The position numbers and the translations under genes are program-made. This document shows, in pieces, positions 25,127 through 32,332 of a stretch of DNA of 64,000 bases. The notes beneath the pieces were generated by a model. The model was not told the DNA's origin. It did no database searches and worked only from the letters and a program-made list of their open reading frames with translations. Source of the DNA: Flavobacterium channae (GTDB lineage Bacteria > Bacteroidota > Bacteroidia > Flavobacteriales > Flavobacteriaceae); the NCBI RefSeq assembly GCF_021172165.1, contig NZ_CP089096.1, forward strand, positions 1,798,001 through 1,862,000. The letters run 5' to 3'. Positions within the stretch are counted from its first letter, which is position 1; the number at the start of each line of letters is the position of its first letter.

Positions 25127-26248
25127 TTATGCTGTTTTCAAAGCTTCCACCAACAAATCAATATCTTCTTTCGTATTAAAATGGCTGAATGAAATTCGTA
25201 AACTTGGTTTTTTAGCTTCCTCAGGTGATAAAAACTCAGCCAAAACATGAGAAGGTTTTACACTTCCGCTTTGGCAAGCACTTCCGCGAGAAACGGCAAT
25301 TCCTTTCATATCCAAAGTAAATAATAACATCGACGTCTTTTCTTCTGATAATGGTAATTGTACATTCAAAAGATTATAAAACGTGTCTTCTCCGTTTATT
25401 TTTACTTCAGGAAATATCTTTTTTAATTCTGAAAAGCAATAATTCTTTAAATTAGAAATATATTGTGTATCTCTTTCTAAATTCGCGTAAGCTAATTCTA
25501 AAGCTTTTGCCATTCCTACGACTTGATGTACGGCTTCGGTTCCGGCGCGCATCCCTTTTTCTTGCTCGCCACCAAAAATCATCGGTTGCAGCATCGAATT
25601 CTTTTTAATGTATGCAAACCCTACTCCTTTTGGTCCATGAAATTTATGAGCACTCGCTACTAAAAAGTCAATTCCTAAATCTACAACGTCTAAATTTGTT
25701 TTTCCTACAGATTGTACCGTATCACAATGGAAAATTGCTTTTGCATACTTACACAACTCTGAAACACGTTTAATGTCTAAAATCGTCCCTATTTCGTTAT
25801 TTACATGAATTAATGAAACCATTGTTGAAACTTCAGAATGCAATTTAGCCGCTAAATCATGATAATCGATATTTCCATTAGGCAAAACAGCAATATATTC
25901 AACTTGAATTCCATATTCTTTAGCCAAATGCTCAACTGTATACAAAGTGGCGTGATGTTCAATTTTAGTTGTTATAATGCGTTTAATTCCTAAATCTTTA
26001 ACAGCGCTTGTTAGAATCCAATTCGTTGCTTCTGTAGCGCTTGACGTAAAAATAACTTCAGATGCTTGTGCATTTATCAATTTAGCAATTGATTTACGAG
26101 AAGATTCTAATAACGTTTTTGCACTTCTACCAAAACTATGCGTTGAAGAAGGATTTCCAAAATCATTTTGTAAAACATTCATCATAGCAGTAATGACTTC
26201 TGGATGAACAGCAGTTGTTGCGGCGTTATCTAAATATACTTTTTTCAT
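25127..26248 (-). CDS. Cysteine desulfurase (NifS/IscS family)
   Basis: This 373-residue PLP enzyme releases sulfur from cysteine for Fe-S clusters or thiolation. It starts with YLDNAATTAVHPEV. It carries the EATNW cofactor region, the PLP lysine in SAHKFHGPKGVG and the active-site cysteine loop in SRGSACQSGS, a NifS-like (group I) arrangement. No iscU, iscR or suf genes are adjacent, so it may serve tRNA thiolation or a general role. A TATCTTTG promoter box lies about 95 bases upstream, leaving an unusually long leader for this window. Confidence 0.92.
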   Translation of the reverse strand: MKKVYLDNAATTAVHPEVITAMMNVLQNDFGNPSSTHSFGRSAKTLLESSRKSIAKLINAQASEVIFTSSATEATNWILTSAVKDLGIKRIITTKIEHHATLYTVEHLAKEYGIQVEYIAVLPNGNIDYHDLAAKLHSEVSTMVSLIHVNNEIGTILDIKRVSELCKYAKAIFHCDTVQSVGKTNLDVVDLGIDFLVASAHKFHGPKGVGFAYIKKNSMLQPMIFGGEQEKGMRAGTEAVHQVVGMAKALELAYANLERDTQYISNLKNYCFSELKKIFPEVKINGEDTFYNLLNVQLPLSEEKTSMLLFTLDMKGIAVSRGSACQSGSVKPSHVLAEFLSPEEAKKPSLRISFSHFNTKEDIDLLVEALKTA

Positions 26249-26269
26249 TTGAGGCTTTTAATTGTTTTT

Positions 26270-26332
26270 TTAGGACAAATGGAATTCACACATATAAAAT
26301 AGTGAGAAATCAAAAAAAATGGAAGTGCTCAT
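26270..26332 (-). CDS. Possible 20-codon leader ORF before the cysteine desulfurase gene
   Basis: Within the leader of the cysteine desulfurase mRNA an ATG at 26332 opens a 20-codon frame (MSTSIFFDFSLFYMCEFHLS) that ends 21 bases before the enzyme's ATG. Its start lies about five bases after the predicted transcription start. It contains one Cys and four Ser codons. It could be a regulatory leader peptide or a chance frame; there is no homology I can cite. Confidence 0.25.
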   Translation of the reverse strand: MSTSIFFDFSLFYMCEFHLS

Positions 26333-26341
26333 TTCATTTAG

Positions 26342-26349
26342 CAAAGATA
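26342..26349 (-). promoter_or_regulatory. -7 promoter element of the cysteine desulfurase gene
   Basis: The minus strand reads TATCTTTG (full match). The predicted leader is about 88 bases. Confidence 0.6.
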
Positions 26350-26430
26350 CAAATCATTTTATTTTAGAAATCTTAAAATCAATTCGTATTGAAATTAACA
26401 AACTTTAGCAAATTAATAAATTAAAACCTT

Positions 26431-26438
26431 TATTTTTG
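26431..26438 (+). promoter_or_regulatory. -7 promoter element of the lipoprotein gene at 26460
   Basis: TATTTTTG matches TAnnTTTG, 21 bases before the ATG. Confidence 0.65.
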
Positions 26439-26459
26439 TTGCTTAAATTTGATCAATAA

Positions 26460-26966
26460 ATGAAAAAACTATTAGTTTTAGCAGCTTCTGTATTTTTTTT
26501 ACAAGCTTGTGATGATGGAGATATTACATTAGAATCGTTTAATTTTGATACTGTTGATGTTCAAGAATGTCCTACAAATGATTTGGTTTTCAAAATTAAT
26601 GGAAAAGAACTATTGCTTTTAAACATTCCTGCTTCAAGTTTTGCAAATGTGGAAACACCTGATGGAAGTCCAAGAATTGTAAATGTTAGCGCATCAAATC
26701 AAATTATTTATAGAATTTATTCTGGAAACATAACAGATGACAATATTTGTGATTTAGTTCCACCAGCTACTCCAGTTGTAGAACAAGAATGGAATGCTAC
26801 TGGAGGAACAATTGAAATTATTACAGATGCACTTTACGATACTGATGGAACAACTGTGATAGGTTACACACATAATATCAAATTTGTAAATGTGAATTTT
26901 TCAGGTCCATCAAATTCGTTTAGTTTTACCGAATATCTTTTCGGAAATCACGAAACCGATTTATAA
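26460..26966 (+). CDS. Hypothetical lipoprotein
   Basis: This 168-residue protein has a clear lipoprotein signal with lipobox LQAC (Cys near residue 17). An Asp-rich start follows (DDGDITLESFNFD) and then a mainly beta-strand domain. Three further Cys residues are present (QECPTND, NICDLVPP). The family is not recognised, but small DUF-type lipoproteins like this are common in Flavobacteriaceae. It is monocistronic, with its own promoter and a strong terminator. Function unknown. Confidence 0.75.
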   Translation: MKKLLVLAASVFFLQACDDGDITLESFNFDTVDVQECPTNDLVFKINGKELLLLNIPASSFANVETPDGSPRIVNVSASNQIIYRIYSGNITDDNICDLVPPATPVVEQEWNATGGTIEIITDALYDTDGTTVIGYTHNIKFVNVNFSGPSNSFSFTEYLFGNHETDL

Positions 26967-26985
26967 AATACGACATTAAAAATTT

Positions 26986-27020
26986 AAAAAGGACTGCTCA
27001 TTTAGCAGTCCTTTTTTTTT
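26986..27020 (+). terminator. Terminator after the lipoprotein gene
   Basis: A 13-bp perfect stem AAAAAGGACTGCT / AGCAGTCCTTTTT with loop CATTT continues into a T run. Confidence 0.9.
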
Positions 27021-27074
27021 GTTTTTATGATCAAATAAGCATGTAAAATTTAGTCCAAATTTTCAACTTAAAAT

Positions 27075-27632
27075 CTACTTTGGATTTTGTTTTATATAAA
27101 CTTCAGTTGCACCTAAACCATATTTTTGATAGCTCGCATCTTGGAAAGAAATGTTATCATATCGACCCAACATAAAGTCTAATTCTGCTTTCAAAACACC
27201 TTCACCAACACCATGAATAAACACCACTTTTGGCATTCGATTTTTGATAGCAAAATCGAGTTGACGTTTTGCAGTTTCCATTTGCAATGTTAGAATATCA
27301 TAGTTGCTCATTCCTCGTTTTGAAGGTACTAATTTTTCGATGTGTAAATCAACCTCAAGAACAAATTCGTCTTTTCTAGAACGCTTTTCTTTGACAAAAT
27401 TGCGTTTTTTTGGCTCTTCTTTGTCTTTTAAAACAGAACCTAAACTTTGAGTTGAAAAAAAACAACTTAACTCATTGGAATTGTTTATTTTAATTAATTC
27501 GTTGACAAAAAATGTCATCACAAAATTATCAGTGGTTTCCACTGAAATTTTATCATTTTCGACCTTAATTACCACTCCTGAAATATCCTCATCTAAAACT
27601 GCAACCTTATCTCCTATTTCAAATTTCTGCAT
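27075..27632 (-). CDS. Smr-domain protein (DUF2027-type N-terminus)
   Basis: This 185-residue protein begins with an SH3-like strand segment (FEIGDKVAVLDEDISGVVIK). It ends with a Smr (MutS2 C-terminal) domain containing EVDLHIEKLVPSK and FIHGVGEGVLKAEL, the HGxGxG nuclease-type signature. Smr domains bind or cut branched DNA or RNA, and some rescue collided ribosomes. I chose the ATG at 27632, giving a 14-base overlap with the upstream membrane-protein gene; the longer frame from 27659 would overlap further. Confidence 0.85.
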   Translation of the reverse strand: MQKFEIGDKVAVLDEDISGVVIKVENDKISVETTDNFVMTFFVNELIKINNSNELSCFFSTQSLGSVLKDKEEPKKRNFVKEKRSRKDEFVLEVDLHIEKLVPSKRGMSNYDILTLQMETAKRQLDFAIKNRMPKVVFIHGVGEGVLKAELDFMLGRYDNISFQDASYQKYGLGATEVYIKQNPK

Positions 27633-27816
27633 CATCTTCTTCTTCATTTTCTCCATCATTTTTAGATGGAATTTTTTTCATTAATTGAAATAATCCGAAC
27701 ATAAAAACGGCCATTGCTCCTATCATAATAAATCGATTTGGAGCTGGTTTTGATTGCTCAATCATGCCTAAAATTCCGACTGCGGCAAACAACAAAATGT
27801 ATAAAAATTGTTTCAT
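27619..27816 (-). CDS. Small two-helix membrane protein
   Basis: This 65-residue protein has two membrane helices (about 3-20 and 27-45) and an acidic C-terminal tail (NDGENEEEDDAEI). It overlaps the Smr gene, so the two are translated from the same mRNA. A TACTTTTG box lies 25 bases before the ATG at 27816. I do not recognise a named family. Confidence 0.7.
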   Translation of the reverse strand: MKQFLYILLFAAVGILGMIEQSKPAPNRFIMIGAMAVFMFGLFQLMKKIPSKNDGENEEEDDAEI

Positions 27817-27840
27817 AATTTTTTCTTTAAATAAAGTTTT

Positions 27841-27848
27841 CAAAAGTA
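27841..27848 (-). promoter_or_regulatory. -7 promoter element of the small membrane protein-Smr operon
   Basis: The minus strand reads TACTTTTG, a full match to TAnnTTTG. Confidence 0.6.
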
Positions 27849-27926
27849 GTGTTTTTAAAATTAGTATTTGTTTTTGAACTTTTTTTTGTAAACTTGTGAT
27901 GCAAAAATTAAACTTAAAAAAGCACT

Positions 27927-28217
27927 ATGGAAGAACACATGTTGCCATGTATGAACAAACAACTTTTTGGAGTTGAATGTCCAGGTTGTGGAACACAAAG
28001 AGCAATTGCTTTTTTACTCGAAGGAGAATTTTATGAAGCGTTCAAAATGTTTCCTGCTATTTATACCTTGGCTCTATTTTTTGTTCTTTTAGGCTTACAT
28101 CTAATCGATAAAAAAAGAAATTACAGCAAGCTTGTTATTGCAAGTGCAATTTTAAATGGCGCTGTAATTCTTATCGCCTATTTCATAAAAATTTATTTCA
28201 ACACTGTAACCAATTAA
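27927..28217 (+). CDS. DUF2752 family membrane protein
   Basis: This 96-residue protein starts with the DUF2752 signature: a Cys-rich segment ECPGCGTQRAI (CxxCG), then amphipathic and membrane helices at about 47-65 and 75-92. The CPxCGxTRA-type motif suggests metal or cofactor binding at the membrane surface, but no function is established to my knowledge. It is 13 bases upstream of the CCC-motif membrane protein gene and probably cotranscribed. Confidence 0.85.
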   Translation: MEEHMLPCMNKQLFGVECPGCGTQRAIAFLLEGEFYEAFKMFPAIYTLALFFVLLGLHLIDKKRNYSKLVIASAILNGAVILIAYFIKIYFNTVTN

Positions 28218-28230
28218 AACTTTATACTCT

Positions 28231-28557
28231 ATGGAAAATCAAAAATTACCTAATACTACGGCAGTCCTTATTTTAGGAATCTTTTCAATTTTAACTTGTT
28301 GTTGTTATGGAATAATCAGTATTATTCTAGGAATCGTAGGATTAGTATTAGCCAATAAAGACGCTAAATTATATGCCGAAAACCCAAACTTATATACCAA
28401 TTACAATAATTTAAAGATTGGTAAAATTTTAAACATTATTGGAATTGTATTAGGGGTTATCTATTTAATCTATGTAATTTTCTTATTCTCTACATTAGGA
28501 ATGGAAGGTATTGAACAAATGCAACAAGAAATGATGAGAAGATACGGAAGTAGATAA
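28231..28557 (+). CDS. CCC-motif membrane protein
   Basis: This 108-residue protein has two to three membrane helices. The first contains the triple cysteine (SILTCCCYGIISIILG) for which this flavobacterial family is named. A conserved loop (NKDAKLYAENPNLYTNYNNL) follows, then a second helix pair and a Met/Gln-rich tail. Function unknown. It follows the DUF2752 gene closely and is followed by a strong terminator. Confidence 0.85.
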   Translation: MENQKLPNTTAVLILGIFSILTCCCYGIISIILGIVGLVLANKDAKLYAENPNLYTNYNNLKIGKILNIIGIVLGVIYLIYVIFLFSTLGMEGIEQMQQEMMRRYGSR

Positions 28558-28580
28558 ATCAACAAAATAAATACATTTAT

Positions 28581-28617
28581 AAAAAGAACGCTATCAATAA
28601 GTTAGCGTTCTTTTTTT
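28581..28617 (+). terminator. Terminator after the CCC-motif gene
   Basis: The 13-bp stem AAAAAGAACGCTA / TAGCGTTCTTTTT has a 9-base loop and a T run. Confidence 0.9.
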
Positions 28618-28662
28618 ATTTAATAACAACTCATTAACAAATCGTTTACAACCTTTTTTTAG

Positions 28663-28738
28663 AGTTTGGCACAGCAATTGAAAATACCTAATCAAGCAAC
28701 CGTTTTAGAAACGAGTTTTAAAATGAAGTTGCCAAACT
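28663..28738 (+). promoter_or_regulatory. Structured upstream element with sigma-54-like motif before 28755
   Basis: A 9-bp perfect inverted repeat AGTTTGGCA (28663-28671) / TGCCAAACT (28730-28738) encloses a smaller hairpin CGTTT-TAG-AAACG (28701-28713). The left arm also gives TTGGCAC-N5-TTGA, which has the GG-N10-G spacing of sigma-54 promoters but A instead of C at -12. No TAnnTTTG box is visible for the following gene. Confidence 0.35.
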
Positions 28739-28754
28739 TTTAAATTGTTGTATC

Positions 28755-29453
28755 ATGAAAAAAATTACACTTTTAGTAGTAGCCAGCTTCATACTGGTAG
28801 GAAGTATGGCTTATGCGTCAGAAAACCCTGTTTTTTCTGACAACAGAGACAGAAGAGGTTATTACATCGATTATAGAGATGCAGAACCTATCATCTTTAG
28901 AGAAAGAGGAATTGAGTTTATGTTGTTTCCAAATGGAGAATTTGATTTCAATACTAGACCTTCAGGGCCAAGATATACTCCAAATAGAACAAGTGGAGCT
29001 CCTGGAACAAGAGGTGGTTATTATGGAACTTCTGAAAGAGGTGTTAGAGTAGAACACGATAACTATGGTAGAGTAAGACGAGTTGAAAATGTTTACATCA
29101 ACTACGATGCTTTTGGTAGAGTTAAAAGAATTGGAACTATATACATGAGCTATAACAGCTTTGCTGTAACAAGAGTTGGAAACATGAGAATTGTTTACGA
29201 CAGAAGAGGACGAATTGTAGACGTTTATGGCTTTATCAACTATTCTAACAGCGGTTACACTTACAACCCAAGAGGAGCTCATTATTCTGGTGGAAATGGA
29301 GGTTATGGTTACGGAGATGATGACTATGATGATGATTATGGAAACGACGATGACTATTACTACTATAGAAAAGATGGTTCTAAAGCTAAAATGACTGATG
29401 ATGACGTAAAAGAAATCAAAAGAGAAACTTTAGAAGTAAAAAAAGATAAATAA
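28755..29453 (+). CDS. Hypothetical secreted protein with YD-like repeats
   Basis: This 232-residue protein has a signal peptide ending at AYA. The centre holds about four degenerate repeats of the form VxYDxxGRVxxVG (for example VEHDNYGRVRRVENVYINYD, FGRVKRIGTIYMSYN, IVYDRRGRIVDVYGFINY). A Gly/Tyr/Asp-rich stretch (YGYGDDDYDDDYGNDDDYYYY) and a Lys-rich tail follow. The repeats resemble YD repeats of surface proteins but are too few and divergent for a firm call. Similar proteins occur in Flavobacterium without a known function. The Asp-run might bind calcium. Confidence 0.75.
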   Translation: MKKITLLVVASFILVGSMAYASENPVFSDNRDRRGYYIDYRDAEPIIFRERGIEFMLFPNGEFDFNTRPSGPRYTPNRTSGAPGTRGGYYGTSERGVRVEHDNYGRVRRVENVYINYDAFGRVKRIGTIYMSYNSFAVTRVGNMRIVYDRRGRIVDVYGFINYSNSGYTYNPRGAHYSGGNGGYGYGDDDYDDDYGNDDDYYYYRKDGSKAKMTDDDVKEIKRETLEVKKDK

Positions 29454-29544
29454 AAATTGGTTGGTTAGTTTGTTTTTTAAATCCTGCGGATTCTGGGAAG
29501 ATGAAGCAGGATTTTTTATTGTATTAATCTAAAAAAACAACTGT

Positions 29545-31011
29545 TTATTTCTTGAAATTTTTTTTCAAAACCGAATTCATCACAAAATTAATATCTGAAG
29601 AGATTTTCAAATAATAGCTTAATCCCAAGTAGAAAATAGTTACTAAAATAGATTTCAAGATAATATTCACGAAAGGATGAAATGAAAAATCCCAATAATA
29701 GAATACAACAAAGCTCAACAATGTAACTCCCAAAGCCGTAATTGTATTCTTTGTAAACGGAAATAAATCCATTTTAAGCACTACAAAAAGCAATTTAGCT
29801 AAACTATATAGCGTAATTGAAATTAAAGTTGCTATCGCTGCTCCATTTAAGCCGTAAAGCGGAATGAAGATCATATTTAACGAAACAGTTAAAAAAACCA
29901 AGAACAACCCTAAAAATAAAACTGCTCTGTAGTACTTTGAATTAAAAATTATGGAATTATTATTTCCTAAAATCAAATCGAAATATTTTGAAACCCCAAT
30001 TAAGAAAACAACTGCTACTCCATCGCTATAACCAGCTGGCATTACAGTATATAATTGGTTGATATTAACTAAAATTCCAATCAAAATTAAACCACCAATA
30101 ACCTGAAGCGTAATTGACGATTTTTTATACAATTCATTTAGCTCATCGTGTTTCTTTTCGCTCATCAATTTTGCAGTAATTGGATATGTTATTTGATGCA
30201 TTGCGCGACTTGGAACTGCAATAACTGTCGCAATAAAGATAGCGACAGAATAAAAAGCAATATTATTGATGTCGATATAAAAGTTAAGCATGAATTTATC
30301 TACATCCAATAATAAAGTAGCCACACTACCTGATAAAATAATGAAAAAACAATAAGTAAAAATCGCTTTGATATTATCTGGAAAAACTAAATTAAAGCTC
30401 GGTTTTTTTACTCGCATTGCATAAATAAACATCACAACTAGTGTTGCAAAGTAAATTCCCATCAATGCGAAAACAAATTGCTTTGGTGAAATATAATCGA
30501 AATAAACAGCGAATAGGAAAATCGAAATTAAAACACGCAACAGCACTTCTTTTACAAAACTTCCATAAACCGATTGCATATGTACTTTTACCCAAGCATA
30601 GAAAATCTCAAAATAACCCATACAAAGCCCTATTACAGGAATTTGCCACACATAATCATATACAATTTGATTTTTTTGAGATAATAAACTCGCTATTTGA
30701 TGATAACCAAAAAAGCCCATTAAACTTATCGGAAGAATTATCAGCAAAGGCAAAACCAATACAAACGTTAGAAATTGCGATTTTTTTTCCTCGGTTTCGT
30801 ATTCGTTATAGAATTTTACCAACGTATTATGAACTCCAAACGCCATTAATGGCATCATAATATTAGCGGCTGATAAAATAAACCCAACTAAACCATAAAA
30901 TGTATCACCAAGAAATTGAGCATACATAAACAATGTGTTAATCGCACCAATTCCGAACCCAATATAGGTAATGATGGTGTTTTTAATCGATTGTTTAATG
31001 ACAATTCCCAT
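29545..31011 (-). CDS. Polysaccharide biosynthesis protein (Wzx-like flippase)
   Basis: This 488-residue membrane protein has 12-14 hydrophobic segments along its length, starting with TIITYIGFGIGAINTLFMYA. This is typical of the polysaccharide transporter (MOP/PST) family that flips lipid-linked sugars across the inner membrane. The upstream gene encodes a glycosyltransferase (18 bases away) and the one before it a YfhO-like protein, so the three form an operon for a surface glycan or lipid-linked sugar. Confidence 0.9.
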   Translation of the reverse strand: MGIVIKQSIKNTIITYIGFGIGAINTLFMYAQFLGDTFYGLVGFILSAANIMMPLMAFGVHNTLVKFYNEYETEEKKSQFLTFVLVLPLLIILPISLMGFFGYHQIASLLSQKNQIVYDYVWQIPVIGLCMGYFEIFYAWVKVHMQSVYGSFVKEVLLRVLISIFLFAVYFDYISPKQFVFALMGIYFATLVVMFIYAMRVKKPSFNLVFPDNIKAIFTYCFFIILSGSVATLLLDVDKFMLNFYIDINNIAFYSVAIFIATVIAVPSRAMHQITYPITAKLMSEKKHDELNELYKKSSITLQVIGGLILIGILVNINQLYTVMPAGYSDGVAVVFLIGVSKYFDLILGNNNSIIFNSKYYRAVLFLGLFLVFLTVSLNMIFIPLYGLNGAAIATLISITLYSLAKLLFVVLKMDLFPFTKNTITALGVTLLSFVVFYYWDFSFHPFVNIILKSILVTIFYLGLSYYLKISSDINFVMNSVLKKNFKK

Positions 31012-31018
31012 ATTTTGA

Positions 31019-31050
31019 GTGAATAGTAATTAGTGATTAGTGATTAGCAA
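31019..31050. repeat. Short AATTAGTGATTAGTGATTAG repeat
   Basis: Direct repeats of ATTAGTG overlap the 3' end of the glycosyltransferase gene, so its last residues (LITNH) come from the repeat. Related stretches are at 45813-45848 and, more diverged, 51466-51500. Confidence 0.55.
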
Positions 31051-32325
31051 TTTGGCTAATTTCTCTGTCAATGATTTTCTGCTGTATTGTTGTAAACCAA
31101 CAGGATGTACTTTTAAATTATTTTGCTGAAATTGCTCGAAACAAGTTAGAATTTGTGTTTTTAAAGCTTCTAATTCGTCATATTTAAAGAAAGTTCCTGT
31201 ATTGGTTTCCTTAATGATTTTAGCAAAATCGGCATGTTCTGGTCCGATAGCGATGATTGGTCGTTCCGAAACCATATATTCGAATAATTTTCCAGGAATA
31301 ATACACTTGGTTTCTTCAGAGTCAATTTCAATTAGCAACAAAATCTGTGAACTTCTTTGCTCGATTATCGCTTCATCATGTGGCAAATAACCCAAATGAT
31401 TAACATATTTATCCAGTTTGAATTCTTTTATCGTTTGAAACACATCAGCACTAACCGCTCCTATCAATTTTAATTGAAAATGCTTCTTGAATTCTGGATT
31501 TTCTTTGGCTAATTCCTTTAAAGCTTTCCATAAAATTCTTGGATTTCGAGCTGATAAAAACGAACCAATGTGTGCCAAAGTAAATTTTTCGTCCAAAGGC
31601 TTTTTAATTACTTTTTCTACATCATAACCATTCGTAATCACTTCAATTGGTTTTGAAGTAATGGCTTCAAATTCGACTTTTGTAGTTGGAGACGTTACAA
31701 GAAGCTGATCACAAGTGTTCATAACTTCTTTTTCTAACATTTTATGTTTATTTGCCGCCCACGAACTTAATTTTAACTGTTTGTGATAGCCAATAGTTGT
31801 CCAAGGATCACGAAAATCGGCCAACCAAGTAATATTCAATTCTTTTTTCAATTGTAAACCTATCAAATGCAAACTATGTGGCGGACCTGTTGTAATGATA
31901 GTATCGATTTGATGTTCTTGAAGATATTTTTTCAGAAACTTAACCGAAGGTTTTACCCAAAATACTCTTGCATCTGGAATAAAAACGTTACCACGAATCC
32001 AAAGCATTGCTTTTTCAACAAACGATTGCTTTTTTTTATTTGGAATAATTCCTGAACTGATTTTTTTAGTCTTATTTTTCGAAAAAACCGAAGCCAAACC
32101 ATAAGGTTCAAAAATCTTCTTTTTAACAATTATCGCTTTATCTGAAACTTCACTTAATAATTTCTCATCAATTAAAGGATAAGTTGGATTTTCAGGTATA
32201 TAAACATGAGGCTCAATATTAAAATCGGGTAAATATTTGACAAATTTCAACCAACGTTGCACACCCGGACCTCCTGCTGGTGGCCAGTAATACGAAATAA
32301 TGAGTATTTTTTTGGTTGGTTTCAG
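31030..32325 (-). CDS. Glycosyltransferase family 4-like protein, probable CTG start
   Basis: This predicted 431-residue cytoplasmic glycosyltransferase has the N-terminal motif KKILIISYYWPPAGG followed by GPGVQRWLKF, characteristic of this family. The C-terminal nucleotide-sugar segment is KLFEYMVSERPIIAIG. The first canonical start codon (GTG at 32262) lies after the conserved N-terminus. In the same frame only CTG at 32323-32325 (or ATA/ATT codons) can include it, and a TAG lies a few codons further upstream. The CTG is seven bases after the YfhO stop. I therefore extend the gene to the CTG, with the start codon uncertain. Confidence 0.75.
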   Translation of the reverse strand: MKPTKKILIISYYWPPAGGPGVQRWLKFVKYLPDFNIEPHVYIPENPTYPLIDEKLLSEVSDKAIIVKKKIFEPYGLASVFSKNKTKKISSGIIPNKKKQSFVEKAMLWIRGNVFIPDARVFWVKPSVKFLKKYLQEHQIDTIITTGPPHSLHLIGLQLKKELNITWLADFRDPWTTIGYHKQLKLSSWAANKHKMLEKEVMNTCDQLLVTSPTTKVEFEAITSKPIEVITNGYDVEKVIKKPLDEKFTLAHIGSFLSARNPRILWKALKELAKENPEFKKHFQLKLIGAVSADVFQTIKEFKLDKYVNHLGYLPHDEAIIEQRSSQILLLIEIDSEETKCIIPGKLFEYMVSERPIIAIGPEHADFAKIIKETNTGTFFKYDELEALKTQILTCFEQFQQNNLKVHPVGLQQYSRKSLTEKLAKLLITNH

Positions 32326-32332
32326 CTTACAA

